A stretch of 64,000 nucleotides of DNA. Source: Vibrio albus. Lineage in GTDB: Bacteria > Pseudomonadota > Gammaproteobacteria > Enterobacterales > Vibrionaceae. Positions 9,613 through 17,621 of the stretch are shown piece after piece. Where the stretch lies: contig NZ_QFWT01000003.1 of NCBI RefSeq assembly GCF_003144035.1, positions 248,001 through 312,000 on the forward strand, written 5' to 3'. Both the position numbers and the translations under genes were made by a program. Position 1 is the first letter of the stretch; each line of letters begins with the position of its first letter. Under the pieces are notes generated by a model. The model had not been told where the DNA came from and made no database searches. It saw nothing but the letters and a program-made list of their open reading frames with translations.

Positions 9613-10521
9613 TTATACCGGGCCTAATGACACAAAAAACAGCATAAAAAACGGAACCACCAGGCTGAGAATAAACCCGCTAACAATAGCCACCGGAACG
9701 CAACGCACTCCACCACTTGACTGAATCACTGGGAGAGTGAAATCCATAGCCGTAGCGCCTGCATAGCCAATAGCGGTACAAGGCCTGTTTCTGACCATAA
9801 GCGGAATACTCACCAGTGCCACCAGTTCCCGGAGTAATTCCAGCATGAAGGACGCTCCCCCGAAAACCGGGCCATACGCATCCCCCATTAGAATGCCGGA
9901 TAATGAGTACCAACCAAACCCGGACGACATTGCAAGGGACTGATAAATAGGTAGATCAAGAATAAATGCGGCGATGATACCACCCGCCCACGAGGAAAGA
10001 ATAATGACAACAGAGATAATCATACCGTGCTTATTAAGCAGAATTTGTCTCAGAGTCAGGCCACTGTTACGTAACTGAATACCAATAAAGAGCAGCAGTA
10101 GAAACAGAGTCCATTCTATAGCGGTATCGACCCAACTGAGATTGATCGGCAGAAGGATACCTATGATTAATCCAGATCCGACAACCATGATCAGGGTAAT
10201 GGAGTCTTTGAGCATCATAGAGAGAGGAATAGGTTTTCCTGTCTGCTCTGTTTTTAACGGCAGTATTTTGTCAATAAAAGGCAGTGCAGATAAATTACAC
10301 AATCCGATAATGACAAAAAAAGAGCCGGTATAAATAAGAATGCTTTGTAAATTACTGCCCAGATTATCCAGAGCCGCGAGGCTCAACCCCATCAGGGAGA
10401 GAATAATATAGATAATGTTAGAGGTGTAACGGTTGATCTTGTTCAGCAGGGACTCATTAGAAAGAGAAACAAAGTAACCCGCAATAAGAGGCGAAAAGAT
10501 AAACAGCATTCCGGAAAACAT
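9613..10521 (-). CDS. lysO: LysO-family lysine exporter (DUF340)
   Basis: Inner-membrane protein of 302 residues similar end to end to E. coli LysO (YbjE, 299), which exports L-lysine and its toxic analogue thialysine. About eight hydrophobic segments are seen. Diagnostic stretches are MFSGMLFIFSPLIAGY at the N-terminus, GIQLRNSGLTLRQILLNKHG in the middle, SGFGWYSLSGIL and ATAMDFTLPV. The C-terminus keeps the hydrophobic tail AIVSGFILSLVVPFF. In E. coli ybjE also lies in the ybj/grxA neighbourhood, so finding it a few kb from grxA and ybjL is consistent with old synteny. The hairpin at 10568 isolates it from the HDOD gene upstream. Confidence 0.92.
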   Translation of the reverse strand: MFSGMLFIFSPLIAGYFVSLSNESLLNKINRYTSNIIYIILSLMGLSLAALDNLGSNLQSILIYTGSFFVIIGLCNLSALPFIDKILPLKTEQTGKPIPLSMMLKDSITLIMVVGSGLIIGILLPINLSWVDTAIEWTLFLLLLFIGIQLRNSGLTLRQILLNKHGMIISVVIILSSWAGGIIAAFILDLPIYQSLAMSSGFGWYSLSGILMGDAYGPVFGGASFMLELLRELVALVSIPLMVRNRPCTAIGYAGATAMDFTLPVIQSSGGVRCVPVAIVSGFILSLVVPFFMLFFVSLGPV

Positions 10522-10567
10522 AAAACGACTACACCTGATTTAAGATTATATCTTTTTGAATTTAAAC

Positions 10568-10598
10568 AAAAATGGGGATACATAGTATCCCCATTTTT
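10568..10598. terminator. Terminator downstream of the HDOD gene
   Basis: A strong inverted repeat with arms AAAAATGGGGATAC and GTATCCCCATTTTT, separated by ATA, gives T runs on both strands. It ends the HDOD transcript (- strand) before the lysO start. Confidence 0.88.
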
Positions 10599-10640
10599 AT
10601 GGTATGAAAAGGCGCAGGCCGGTATAAATACAGTTTAATA

Positions 10641-11561
10641 TTATAGCCCGGTTGAATTCATAACCTCATGAATACGTTCCTGAAATTCGGTTTCGTTCAG
10701 GTTACTTAACTCGAACAGAGCTTCTGCTCCCACAAGATTAAATTCCACATAGTGATCATCAAGCTCTTCATCCTGACGACGGAACATTAAGAGATGATTC
10801 GCCATGCGTGCGATGTCCAGGTAAGAGATCTCCGCTTTATTGTCTGCCGCCTCTTTATTAGTTGCGACTTCGATAAAGTCATGGTCGAATCCCCACTCCT
10901 TAAGAACCAGCTGACTGGTAGATGGGCACCGGGAATTAAAAATCTGCATTGCGAGATTATGATCCAGATAATTACCCCGATCCAGATAATGGTGGTATTC
11001 ATTGACCAGACAGAAGAGACCAATATCTGCCAACAGCCCGACTAACAACGATTTTTCAACCTCAAGATAAGCATATTCTCCGTCGGAGTGTTTTAGTACC
11101 TCCTGCGTAACAAGCACCATCGTAGCCGCAAGTTCACGCGATACAGTGGCGCTATTGGTCAGAATACTGTTGCATTCTTTATTCAGATCGGCGGAATGCT
11201 TCATCTGTTCAATTGCCTGAGCCGTTACAATATCCCGGACACGGAGTATTCCCAGGCGGGATACCGCGGTATGAATATCTGTACACGTAATATTCCGGCG
11301 GTTGAAAACAACAGAGTTCGCCACCCGGATAACAACAGCGGTAAGGCCGGGATCTTCTGTCAGGCAATCAGAAATTTCTGGAATGCCCGTGTCTTCGTGG
11401 GTACATAGTTGCTGGATTTTAAGAACAACATCAGGAATAGGAGGAAGGGTAATCTTTCCCATATTAATGGATTGTTCGACCAGATGAGCAAACTCAGATT
11501 CAAGGCTTTCTAAAAGAAGCTTCTTATTCTCTGGCAGCCAATAAAATGATAGATGATTCAT
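10641..11561 (-). CDS. HDOD-domain signalling protein
   Basis: 306 residues. One HDOD domain (about residues 35-245) is visible: LPPIPDVVLKIQQL opens it as in other members, followed by LTEDPGLTAVVIRVANSVVFN, AVSRLGILRVRDIV and GLLADIGLFCLV. HDOD is an HD-like fold that lacks the metal-dependent phosphodiesterase residues and usually works as a scaffold in signalling. No receiver, GGDEF or EAL domain is fused. The gene is divergent from tfoX with 399 bp between them. Its own role is unknown. Confidence 0.88.
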   Translation of the reverse strand: MNHLSFYWLPENKKLLLESLESEFAHLVEQSINMGKITLPPIPDVVLKIQQLCTHEDTGIPEISDCLTEDPGLTAVVIRVANSVVFNRRNITCTDIHTAVSRLGILRVRDIVTAQAIEQMKHSADLNKECNSILTNSATVSRELAATMVLVTQEVLKHSDGEYAYLEVEKSLLVGLLADIGLFCLVNEYHHYLDRGNYLDHNLAMQIFNSRCPSTSQLVLKEWGFDHDFIEVATNKEAADNKAEISYLDIARMANHLLMFRRQDEELDDHYVEFNLVGAEALFELSNLNETEFQERIHEVMNSTGL

Positions 11562-11727
11562 GTAATTTTCTTTTCTCTAGCTTCTTTATTCAATATTACA
11601 ATTTGATTCCGAGTATTAGCAACATAACTTAGCGAAAAATCAGTGATGTTGAGTCTGTTTCTAATTGTAAATAGATTCAATGTTTTTTTTAATGGCAAAC
11701 AAAGAGGCTTGATTAGTATTGTTATAA

Positions 11728-11743
11728 TGTGATCGGCATCATA
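11728..11743. promoter_or_regulatory. Candidate CRP site upstream of tfoX
   Basis: TGTGA-TCGGCA-TCATA matches the CRP consensus TGTGA-N6-TCACA with one mismatch in the half-sites. It is about 218 bp before the tfoX ATG and 167 bp before the HDOD start. CRP is needed for competence in vibrios, so control of tfoX is plausible but inferred. Confidence 0.45.
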
Positions 11744-11759
11744 AAAAAGGGAGTTTAGA

Positions 11760-11775
11760 GTCACCTAATTGTGAC
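11760..11775. repeat. Short palindrome upstream of tfoX
   Basis: GTCAC-CTAATT-GTGAC is a perfect inverted repeat. It is not CRP-like because the half-sites are in the reverse order. It could be an operator for another factor or chance. Confidence 0.35.
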
Positions 11776-11960
11776 ATTTTTACTTACTTATTTTTTGCTG
11801 TTAAGTATCATTGTCATGCTGCTGCGGAATATCCGAACCGACAGAATAAGTTGGTCCTGAAAACAGAATGAAAACCTATTGACCAGTTTATGGTTACCCG
11901 CCACCTATGTGGTTTTGTGCATTTTTCGGGGGAAGTAACTGAAGTTGGAGGTATATAATA

Positions 11961-12551
11961 ATGGATATGGCTAGACAGCATTTTTGTGATTACGCGTTAA
12001 AGTTTGGTAGGTATCAAAAGCGTTCTATGTTCGGAGGTTTAGGACTGTTTCAAGATGAAGCAATGTATGCCTTGCTTATTGATGACACTGTATATATCCG
12101 TGGCGGCGATCAATTGGATAATAAGTTGAAGGAGCTTGGCTGTGAAAAATACCGACATGTCAAAAAACAGACAACCGCAACGGTAAATTATTATGATATT
12201 ACCACCTTATTTGAATCCAGAGATGCAGAGCTTGACAAAATAATCCTGACATCAATTGATTGTTCTATCGGAGACAGAAAGGCACAACGCTCTGCAGAGA
12301 GTCGCCGGCTGAGAGATCTGCCTAATATGCAATTGACTCTTGAGCGGATGGTGAAAAAGGCAGGGATAGAGGACGTGTCTACTTTTATGGAATTAGGCGC
12401 TGAGACTGTGTTTAAACGTGTGTGCGAGGCCTATGGCAATGATGTTGATGTCCGCCTTTTATGGCGCTTTGCCGGTGCGGTTGATGGCGTTCACTGGAAA
12501 CTGCTGCAGGAGTCCAGAAAGCAGGACCTGAAACGTGCGTGTAATTTATAA
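11961..12551 (+). CDS. tfoX: TfoX (Sxy-type) regulator of natural competence
   Basis: Regulator that, when chitin is sensed in vibrios, switches on the competence pilus and DNA-uptake genes together with CRP. The 196-residue product has an N-terminal TfoX_N domain (about 1-105; QKRSMFGGLGLF, YIRGG and QTTATVNYYD are hallmark strings) and a C-terminal TfoX_C domain (about 115-195; LRDLPNMQLTLERMVKKAGI, LLWRFAGAVDGVHWK). The match is much closer to vibrio TfoX than to its paralogue TfoY, and the c-di-GMP riboswitch that precedes tfoY is absent. In Vibrio cholerae translation is activated by the sRNA TfoR acting on the leader; a leader of similar kind is possible here. A terminator follows at 12592. 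Confidence 0.92.
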   Translation: MDMARQHFCDYALKFGRYQKRSMFGGLGLFQDEAMYALLIDDTVYIRGGDQLDNKLKELGCEKYRHVKKQTTATVNYYDITTLFESRDAELDKIILTSIDCSIGDRKAQRSAESRRLRDLPNMQLTLERMVKKAGIEDVSTFMELGAETVFKRVCEAYGNDVDVRLLWRFAGAVDGVHWKLLQESRKQDLKRACNL

Positions 12552-12591
12552 TTATATGGTTTAACCCGCGATATCAGTCTGATTCATATAC

Positions 12592-12622
12592 AAAACCCGG
12601 CATCGCCGGGTTTTCTTGTTTT
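12592..12622 (+). terminator. Terminator of tfoX
   Basis: The hairpin AAAACCCGGC / GCCGGGTTTT with an ATC loop is followed by CTTGTTTT: a classic intrinsic terminator. Confidence 0.9.
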
Positions 12623-12633
12623 ACCCCCATCCT

Positions 12634-12676
12634 CCAGGAGATTTCAAGATGATCCCCTCATCTTGAGGCCTCTTGG
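12634..12676. repeat. Two-part hairpin upstream of the peptide ABC operon
   Basis: An inner perfect stem CAAGATGA / TCATCTTG with loop TCCCC (12645-12665) is extended, after a symmetrical 4+4 internal loop, by CCAGGAG pairing with CTCTTGG (one G-U pair). No T tract follows. It may be a leader structure or operator for the ABC operon that starts 117 bp further on. Confidence 0.4.
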
Positions 12677-12793
12677 ATATACTTAAGCTATTGTTATAAG
12701 AGTAGTGATCATTTTCCATTTCATTGATTTTAAAATTACTATCATAATCAGTATGATGTACTAATACATGAAATAGAGAGGAACAAGGACAGG

Positions 12794-13822
12794 GTGCTGA
12801 ACTATTTTTTGCGCAGGATGGCGCTGGTCATACCGACTTTTTTAGGTATCACCATTTTAATTTTTGCAATTACGCGCCTGGTTCCCGGGGGGCCGGTCGA
12901 GCGAATGTTGGCGAGTATGCAATTTGAGTCTGCTGAAACGGCGACAGCGGTAGCGGATGTCGGTGCTAGCTCAGCGTTGTCAGAGGATCAGATTGCGCAG
13001 CTAAATCAGTTTTACGGTTTAGACAAACCCGTGCTAGATGCGTATTGGGAATGGCTGACGAAACTTATGTCACTGGACTTTGGTGAGTCAACCCGGTATT
13101 ACGAGCCGGTTATCGATATGATTGCAGAAAGGCTGCCTGTCTCTCTGTTTTATGGGGGGATGACCTTCTTTTTTGCTTACTTTATTTCGATTCCCCTTGG
13201 CTATTATAAAGCACTGAAGCACGGCTCCTGGTTTGACTCTGCCTCTTCAATTCTCATCTTTATCGGTTACGCTCTGCCCGGGTATGTGGTTGGGGTACTG
13301 CTGATTACCTGGTTTGCTTATCATCTGGAGTGGTTTCCGATGGGAGCGTTCACCAGTGACGACTTTGATGACTACACGTCCTTCTATGAGCAGGTTAAAG
13401 ATGTTCTATGGCATGCAGTACTGCCTCTTATCTGTTATCTGATAGGCGATTTTGCCACTCTGACTATGACGATGAAAAATAATCTGATGGAAAATCTTTC
13501 CGCTGATTATATCCGTACGGCTATTGCTAAAGGTTTGCCGTTTAAACAGGCCATCAGAAAACACGCCTTGCGAAACAGCCTGATCCCGGTTGCCAGCCAC
13601 TTTGGTAACTCGTTGCTGTTTTTTATGACCGGATCATTTCTGATTGAAGTGATATTTGATATCGACGGCATTGGGCTGCTCGGCTATGAATCTATTATTG
13701 AACGTGACTATCCGGTTGTTATGGGCATTGTGGCGATTAATGCGACTATGTTACTGATAGGGAATATTTTATCGGATATCTGTGTCGCCCTGGTGGATCC
13801 GCGTGTGAGGTTTGGAGAATAA
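12794..13822 (+). CDS. Peptide ABC transporter permease, YejB-like
   Basis: First gene of a five-gene importer. The 342-residue inner-membrane permease has the usual BPD_transp_1 (DppB/OppB/YejB) layout: an N-terminal membrane helix with RRMALVIPTFLGITILIFAITRLVPGGP, a periplasmic region, then five helices, and the cytoplasmic EAA loop DYIRTAIAKGLPFKQAIRKHALRN (written in two parts: DYIRTAIAKG, LPFKQAIRKH) that contacts the ATPase. The start is GTG at 12794 with AAGGAC upstream; no better ATG exists. The insertion after the first helix (SMQFESAETATAVAD) resembles YejB rather than DppB. The next gene begins 3 bp after the stop. Confidence 0.9.
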   Translation: MLNYFLRRMALVIPTFLGITILIFAITRLVPGGPVERMLASMQFESAETATAVADVGASSALSEDQIAQLNQFYGLDKPVLDAYWEWLTKLMSLDFGESTRYYEPVIDMIAERLPVSLFYGGMTFFFAYFISIPLGYYKALKHGSWFDSASSILIFIGYALPGYVVGVLLITWFAYHLEWFPMGAFTSDDFDDYTSFYEQVKDVLWHAVLPLICYLIGDFATLTMTMKNNLMENLSADYIRTAIAKGLPFKQAIRKHALRNSLIPVASHFGNSLLFFMTGSFLIEVIFDIDGIGLLGYESIIERDYPVVMGIVAINATMLLIGNILSDICVALVDPRVRFGE

Positions 13823-13825
13823 ACT

Positions 13826-14869
13826 ATGATTCGAATGGACCCGTTAACGCAGAAAAAAATCAAACGCTTTAAGGAAATCAGGCGTGGTTACTGGTCACTG
13901 ATTATTCTTTCCGTTCTACTTGTTTTGTCATTGTTCGCTGAATTTTTCATCAATAGTAAGGCGCTGATTGTAAAGTATGAAGGGGAATATTATTTCCCGG
14001 TTGTCAGTAGTGTGATCATCGGAAGTGAGTTTGGGTTGGGTTATGCGGCCGAAACAGATTACCGGCAACTAAAAAAACAGTTTGCTGAAAACGGTGGCAG
14101 TAATTTTGTTGTTATGCCGGTTATCCCCTGGAATCCCTATGAACAGGACTTTACGGGTAATTATCCGCCGACACCACCTGATGCAGAAAGTGAACACTAT
14201 CTGGGAACGGATGTTATTGGCCGGGATATTCTGGCGCGATTGGTGTATGGCTTTCGTATTGCGATGGGGTTTGCGCTCATCACAATGATTATTTCGTATG
14301 CCATCGGGACAGCGGTGGGGTGTGCGATGGGGTTCTGGGGCGGTAAATTTGATCTTATTGTTCAGCGGGTGATTGAAATTTGGTCTATGGTGCCGTTTCT
14401 CTATGTCATTATGATTTTAGTTTCTATTATCCAGCCGACATTTATGTTGTTTGTTGGTATCAATGTGCTGTTTGGATGGATGGGGATGACCTGGTATATG
14501 AGAACCATGACATATAAAGAATCGGCCCGTGAATACGTGATGGCGGCGAAGGCGATTGGCGCATCGACGTCACGTATTCTGTTCCGGCATATATTACCAA
14601 ATACCATGGTGATGATTGTGACCCTTGCCCCGTTTACTATAGCAGGGAATATTACGGCACTGACCGCGCTGGATTATTTGGGGTTGGGCCTGATGCCGCC
14701 AACCCCGAGTTGGGGAGAACTGCTACAACAGGGGAAATCAAACCTGGATTCTCCCTGGATCGCGACCTCAGTCGTTGTTTCCATTGTTGCGGTTCTGGTG
14801 ATGGTGACTTTCATTGGTGAAGCCGTCAGAGCTGCCTTTGACCCTAAGAAATTTACACGTTACAGCTAG
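13826..14869 (+). CDS. Peptide ABC transporter permease, YejE-like
   Basis: Second membrane subunit, 347 residues, DppC/OppC/YejE type. The N-terminal helix (YWSLIILSVLLVLSLFAEFFI) is followed by a long periplasmic insert of about 90 residues containing EGEYYFPVVSSVI and PPTPPDAESEHYLGTD, a feature of the YejE branch; the EAA loop is EYVMAAKAIGASTSRILFRH. A start at ATG 13826 (MIRMDP) is given; ATG 13835 is also possible. The end of the gene (codons for FTRYS and the stop) lies in the first copy of a 19-bp tandem duplication. It pairs with the upstream YejB-like permease. Confidence 0.9.
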   Translation: MIRMDPLTQKKIKRFKEIRRGYWSLIILSVLLVLSLFAEFFINSKALIVKYEGEYYFPVVSSVIIGSEFGLGYAAETDYRQLKKQFAENGGSNFVVMPVIPWNPYEQDFTGNYPPTPPDAESEHYLGTDVIGRDILARLVYGFRIAMGFALITMIISYAIGTAVGCAMGFWGGKFDLIVQRVIEIWSMVPFLYVIMILVSIIQPTFMLFVGINVLFGWMGMTWYMRTMTYKESAREYVMAAKAIGASTSRILFRHILPNTMVMIVTLAPFTIAGNITALTALDYLGLGLMPPTPSWGELLQQGKSNLDSPWIATSVVVSIVAVLVMVTFIGEAVRAAFDPKKFTRYS

Positions 14870-14889
14870 GTTTACACGTTACAGCTAGG
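14852..14889 (+). repeat. 19-bp perfect tandem duplication at the end of the YejE-like gene
   Basis: The unit TTTACACGTTACAGCTAGG occurs twice, at 14852-14870 and 14871-14889. The first copy encodes the last residues and stop of the permease; the second is noncoding. It looks like a recent slippage event. Confidence 0.9.
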
Positions 14890-14922
14890 GATAGTGTTAT
14901 AAAAAGGATAGTGTTATGAAAA
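14889..14922 (+). repeat. 17-bp tandem duplication across the solute-binding protein start
   Basis: GGATAGTGTTATAAAAA (14889-14905) is repeated at 14906-14922 with one change (ATA to ATG). The second copy holds the ATG of the binding-protein gene, and the first holds ATA at the matching place. The GGA of the second copy is the only SD-like sequence near the start. Confidence 0.85.
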
Positions 14923-16745
14923 ACAATGTATTTCTTTCGGGATGTTGCCTTATCGCATTATCCGGTACGGCCTGGGGGGCAGACCTGCCTGATGACCTGC
15001 AATGGACAACAAATATCAGCGAGCCGTTGTTCGCTTCAGAGAACGCCATATTCGGGGGAACGTTCCGAACTTATATCAGTAGTTTCCCACAGACGTTTCG
15101 TACCATAGGGCCCGATGCCAATGGTGCTTTCAGGGCCTGGCTGCTGGATGCTCAACCCGGATTGGTTAGCAAGCATCCGAATACCGATAAATGGATCCCT
15201 GCATTAGCGACGGAATGGGCGTTTGGTCATGATAATAAAACGGTATATTACCGGTTAAACCCCAAGGCGGAGTGGTCGGATGGGGAACCCGTTACTGCTG
15301 ATGATTTTACCTTTATGATCAAGCTCATGCGTTCAAAAGATATCATTGCGCCCTGGTATAACACTTATTATTCGAAAGTCATTCAAAAAGTAACGAAATA
15401 CGATGAGCATACCCTCTCTGTCACCCTTGCAGAGCCAAAAGACAAGCGTGATTTACTGTACAGCACGAATCTGGCACCAAGACCGGAGCATTTCTATAAA
15501 CCGGTTAATGATAAAAACGGTGACGGGATTGCGGACGATTTTGTTCGTCGCTACAACTTTAAGGCCGAACCAACTACCTGGGCCTATAAACTGGATAAAG
15601 TAAAAAAAGGTCGGTCACTCACGTTTAAACATGTCGGTAAAGACTGGTGGGGATACACCAACCCGTACTACCGGAATCGTTATAACGTTGCCCGAATTCG
15701 TATTCAGGTGATCAGAGATAACGATATTGCCAAGAAGCATTTTGAGAAAGGTGACCTGGATGCGTTTGGTGTTGTGCTGCCTTCTCTCTGGCATGAAAAA
15801 ACCGATACCGAACCTTACCGTAAAGGGTATATCCACAAATTCTGGGGCTTTAACCAGACCCCGCAGGGAGCGGGTGGTTTATGGCTGAATACCGCAAAGC
15901 CTTTGCTTAACGATATCAATGTACGCAAGGGTATCGCTCTGGCGACCGATTTCGACGGTATGATTGAAAAGGTATTACGTGGTGATTATGTGCGTAAACC
16001 GAATGGTCTGGGTGTTGGACAGGGCCTCTATACGAATACAGACATTAAAGCGCCTGAGTTCGAACCGAAGAAAGCCGCAGAGTATTTTGCCAAGGCAGGG
16101 TTTGATAGCATCGGGCCTGATGGCATCCGGATAAATGAAAAGGGCGAGCGGCTCTCCTTTGCCGTCACTTATGCGGCGCGTCACCACACCCCCCGCATTG
16201 CTTACCTTAAGGAGCAGGCAAAATTAGCCGGCCTTGAATTAACCCTGAACCTGATCGATGGCTCATCTGCATTCAAGTATGTCAGCGAAAAGAAACACGA
16301 TATTTCTTTCCATGATATGGGATCAGGGGAACGGCCACAGTACTGGGAGTACTTCCACTCTGTGAATGCAAACAAACCACAGACCAATAATTTTACCAAC
16401 TACAGTACAGCACAGATGGACGATCTGATCATGCAGTACCGCAATGAATTCAGTACGGAAAAAAGAGAAGCGTTGTCCCGCCAGATACAGAAAATAATTG
16501 CTGAGGCCTATGTCATAGTACCCGGTTATATGGTGCCCTATACCCGCGAAGCATACTGGCGCTGGATGAAGTTTCCTAAGCAGCCGATGACAAAGAAAAC
16601 GGACAGCCTGTTCAGTATTAGTGCCCCTTATGATCTGGGTACTTACTGGATTGATCCAGAGCTAAAAAAAGAGACGAAAGAAGCGATGGAAGATGGTAAA
16701 ACCTTTGAACCTGTGACGATTGTGAATGATACCTATAAGTTCTGA
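14916..16745 (+). CDS. Periplasmic peptide-binding protein, SBP family 5 (YejA-like)
   Basis: Substrate-binding protein of the importer, 609 residues, close to the length of YejA (about 604). A Sec signal peptide is visible (KNN, then FLSGCCLIALSGTAWG, with cleavage likely before ADLPDD). SBP_bac_5 features follow: PALATEWAFGHDNKTVYYRLNPKAEWSDGEP split as the typical KTVYYRL / AEWSDGEPVTADDF, and the hinge motif ALATDFDGM. In E. coli the gene order is yejA-B-E-F; here it is B-E-A-ATPase-ATPase. YejABEF-type systems import oligopeptides and translation-inhibitor peptides such as microcin C in enterics; the substrate here is unknown. The start codon sits in a short tandem duplication. Confidence 0.9.
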   Translation: MKNNVFLSGCCLIALSGTAWGADLPDDLQWTTNISEPLFASENAIFGGTFRTYISSFPQTFRTIGPDANGAFRAWLLDAQPGLVSKHPNTDKWIPALATEWAFGHDNKTVYYRLNPKAEWSDGEPVTADDFTFMIKLMRSKDIIAPWYNTYYSKVIQKVTKYDEHTLSVTLAEPKDKRDLLYSTNLAPRPEHFYKPVNDKNGDGIADDFVRRYNFKAEPTTWAYKLDKVKKGRSLTFKHVGKDWWGYTNPYYRNRYNVARIRIQVIRDNDIAKKHFEKGDLDAFGVVLPSLWHEKTDTEPYRKGYIHKFWGFNQTPQGAGGLWLNTAKPLLNDINVRKGIALATDFDGMIEKVLRGDYVRKPNGLGVGQGLYTNTDIKAPEFEPKKAAEYFAKAGFDSIGPDGIRINEKGERLSFAVTYAARHHTPRIAYLKEQAKLAGLELTLNLIDGSSAFKYVSEKKHDISFHDMGSGERPQYWEYFHSVNANKPQTNNFTNYSTAQMDDLIMQYRNEFSTEKREALSRQIQKIIAEAYVIVPGYMVPYTREAYWRWMKFPKQPMTKKTDSLFSISAPYDLGTYWIDPELKKETKEAMEDGKTFEPVTIVNDTYKF

Positions 16746-16752
16746 TAAGACG

Positions 16753-17616
16753 ATGACAACAACATTACACACTGAGCCGGATATTATTCTGAAGGTGGAA
16801 AACCTTGAGGCAGAGTTTTCTTCCGACGAAGGCATTATTAAGGTTCTGAAAGGCGTAGACTTTGAAGTAAAAGCGGGTAAAACGCTGGGGTTGGTCGGTG
16901 AGTCAGGGTGTGGAAAAAGTGTCACATCCATGTCTGTCTTAGGTTTGTTGCCACAACCTTATGGGCGTGTCACAAAAGGAAAGGTTATCTATAGAGATAC
17001 TGATCTGCTGACGCTATCGGAAGAGCAAAGGTACACTATTAGGGGTAACCATATCTCTATCATCTTTCAGGATCCGATGACGGCTCTGAATCCGGTGCAC
17101 AGTATCGGCAAGCAATTAAACGAAGTGCTTGCCTTACACCGGCCGGATCTCAAAAAGAAGGAACGTTACCGGTATGCTGTCGAGATGCTGGACAAAGTGC
17201 GTATCCCTCAGCCTGAAAAAAGGCTGAATGAGTATCCGCATAACCTGTCCGGTGGTATGCGGCAAAGAGTCATGATAGCGATGGCCCTGGCTTGCAAGCC
17301 AGATATCCTGATTTGTGATGAACCGACTACGGCACTGGATGTGACGGTACAGGCATCGATTCTGGATCTTATGCTGGATTTACAGGAAGAAACCGGGATG
17401 GCGATGATTTTTATCACCCATGATCTGGGGGTTGTCGCTGAAATCTGTGATGATGTTGCCGTCATGTACGACGGAAAGATCGTCGAATATGCGGATGTTT
17501 TCAGCCTGTTTGATCACCCTCAGCATCCCTATACTGAAAAGTTGCTGAGTCTGGTCCCGGGGCTGGATAAGCCGCCGAAACAGATGATCGACATTAAACC
17601 CTATCATCCGGAGTAA
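16753..17616 (+). CDS. Peptide ABC transporter ATPase, DppD/OppD-like
   Basis: First of two nucleotide-binding proteins of the importer, 287 residues from ATG 16753; the longer frame from 16726 would overlap the binding-protein gene. Walker A is GESGCGKS (residues 49-56), the Q-loop is in IIFQDPMTALNP, the signature is LSGGMRQR, Walker B is ILICDEPT, and the switch is ITHDLGV. The C-terminal oligo_HPY segment (HPQHPYTEKLLSLVPG) is present; it carries no Cys-rich Fe-S motif. In E. coli YejF both ATPases are fused in one chain of about 529 residues; here they are separate genes 5 bp apart. Confidence 0.93.
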   Translation: MTTTLHTEPDIILKVENLEAEFSSDEGIIKVLKGVDFEVKAGKTLGLVGESGCGKSVTSMSVLGLLPQPYGRVTKGKVIYRDTDLLTLSEEQRYTIRGNHISIIFQDPMTALNPVHSIGKQLNEVLALHRPDLKKKERYRYAVEMLDKVRIPQPEKRLNEYPHNLSGGMRQRVMIAMALACKPDILICDEPTTALDVTVQASILDLMLDLQEETGMAMIFITHDLGVVAEICDDVAVMYDGKIVEYADVFSLFDHPQHPYTEKLLSLVPGLDKPPKQMIDIKPYHPE

Positions 17617-17621
17617 AGGTC

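Larger units (their letters stand above)
11562..11960. other. Intergenic region between the HDOD gene and tfoX
   Basis: 399 bp shared by two divergent genes. It holds a T-rich stretch (about 11680), a CRP-like site at 11728, a 16-bp palindrome GTCAC-N6-GTGAC at 11760-11775, and presumably the tfoX leader. Just before tfoX, GGAGG (11947-11951) is a good ribosome-binding site. No reading frame in it looks real, and no c-di-GMP riboswitch consensus was found. Confidence 0.6.

Noticed and set aside
11765..11960. c-di-GMP (GEMM) riboswitch before the TfoX-type gene
   Set aside because: The conserved GEMM blocks (such as GCAAACC and GGTAGCGGGGTTACCGATGG-like 3' part) are missing, and the protein is closer to TfoX than to TfoY.
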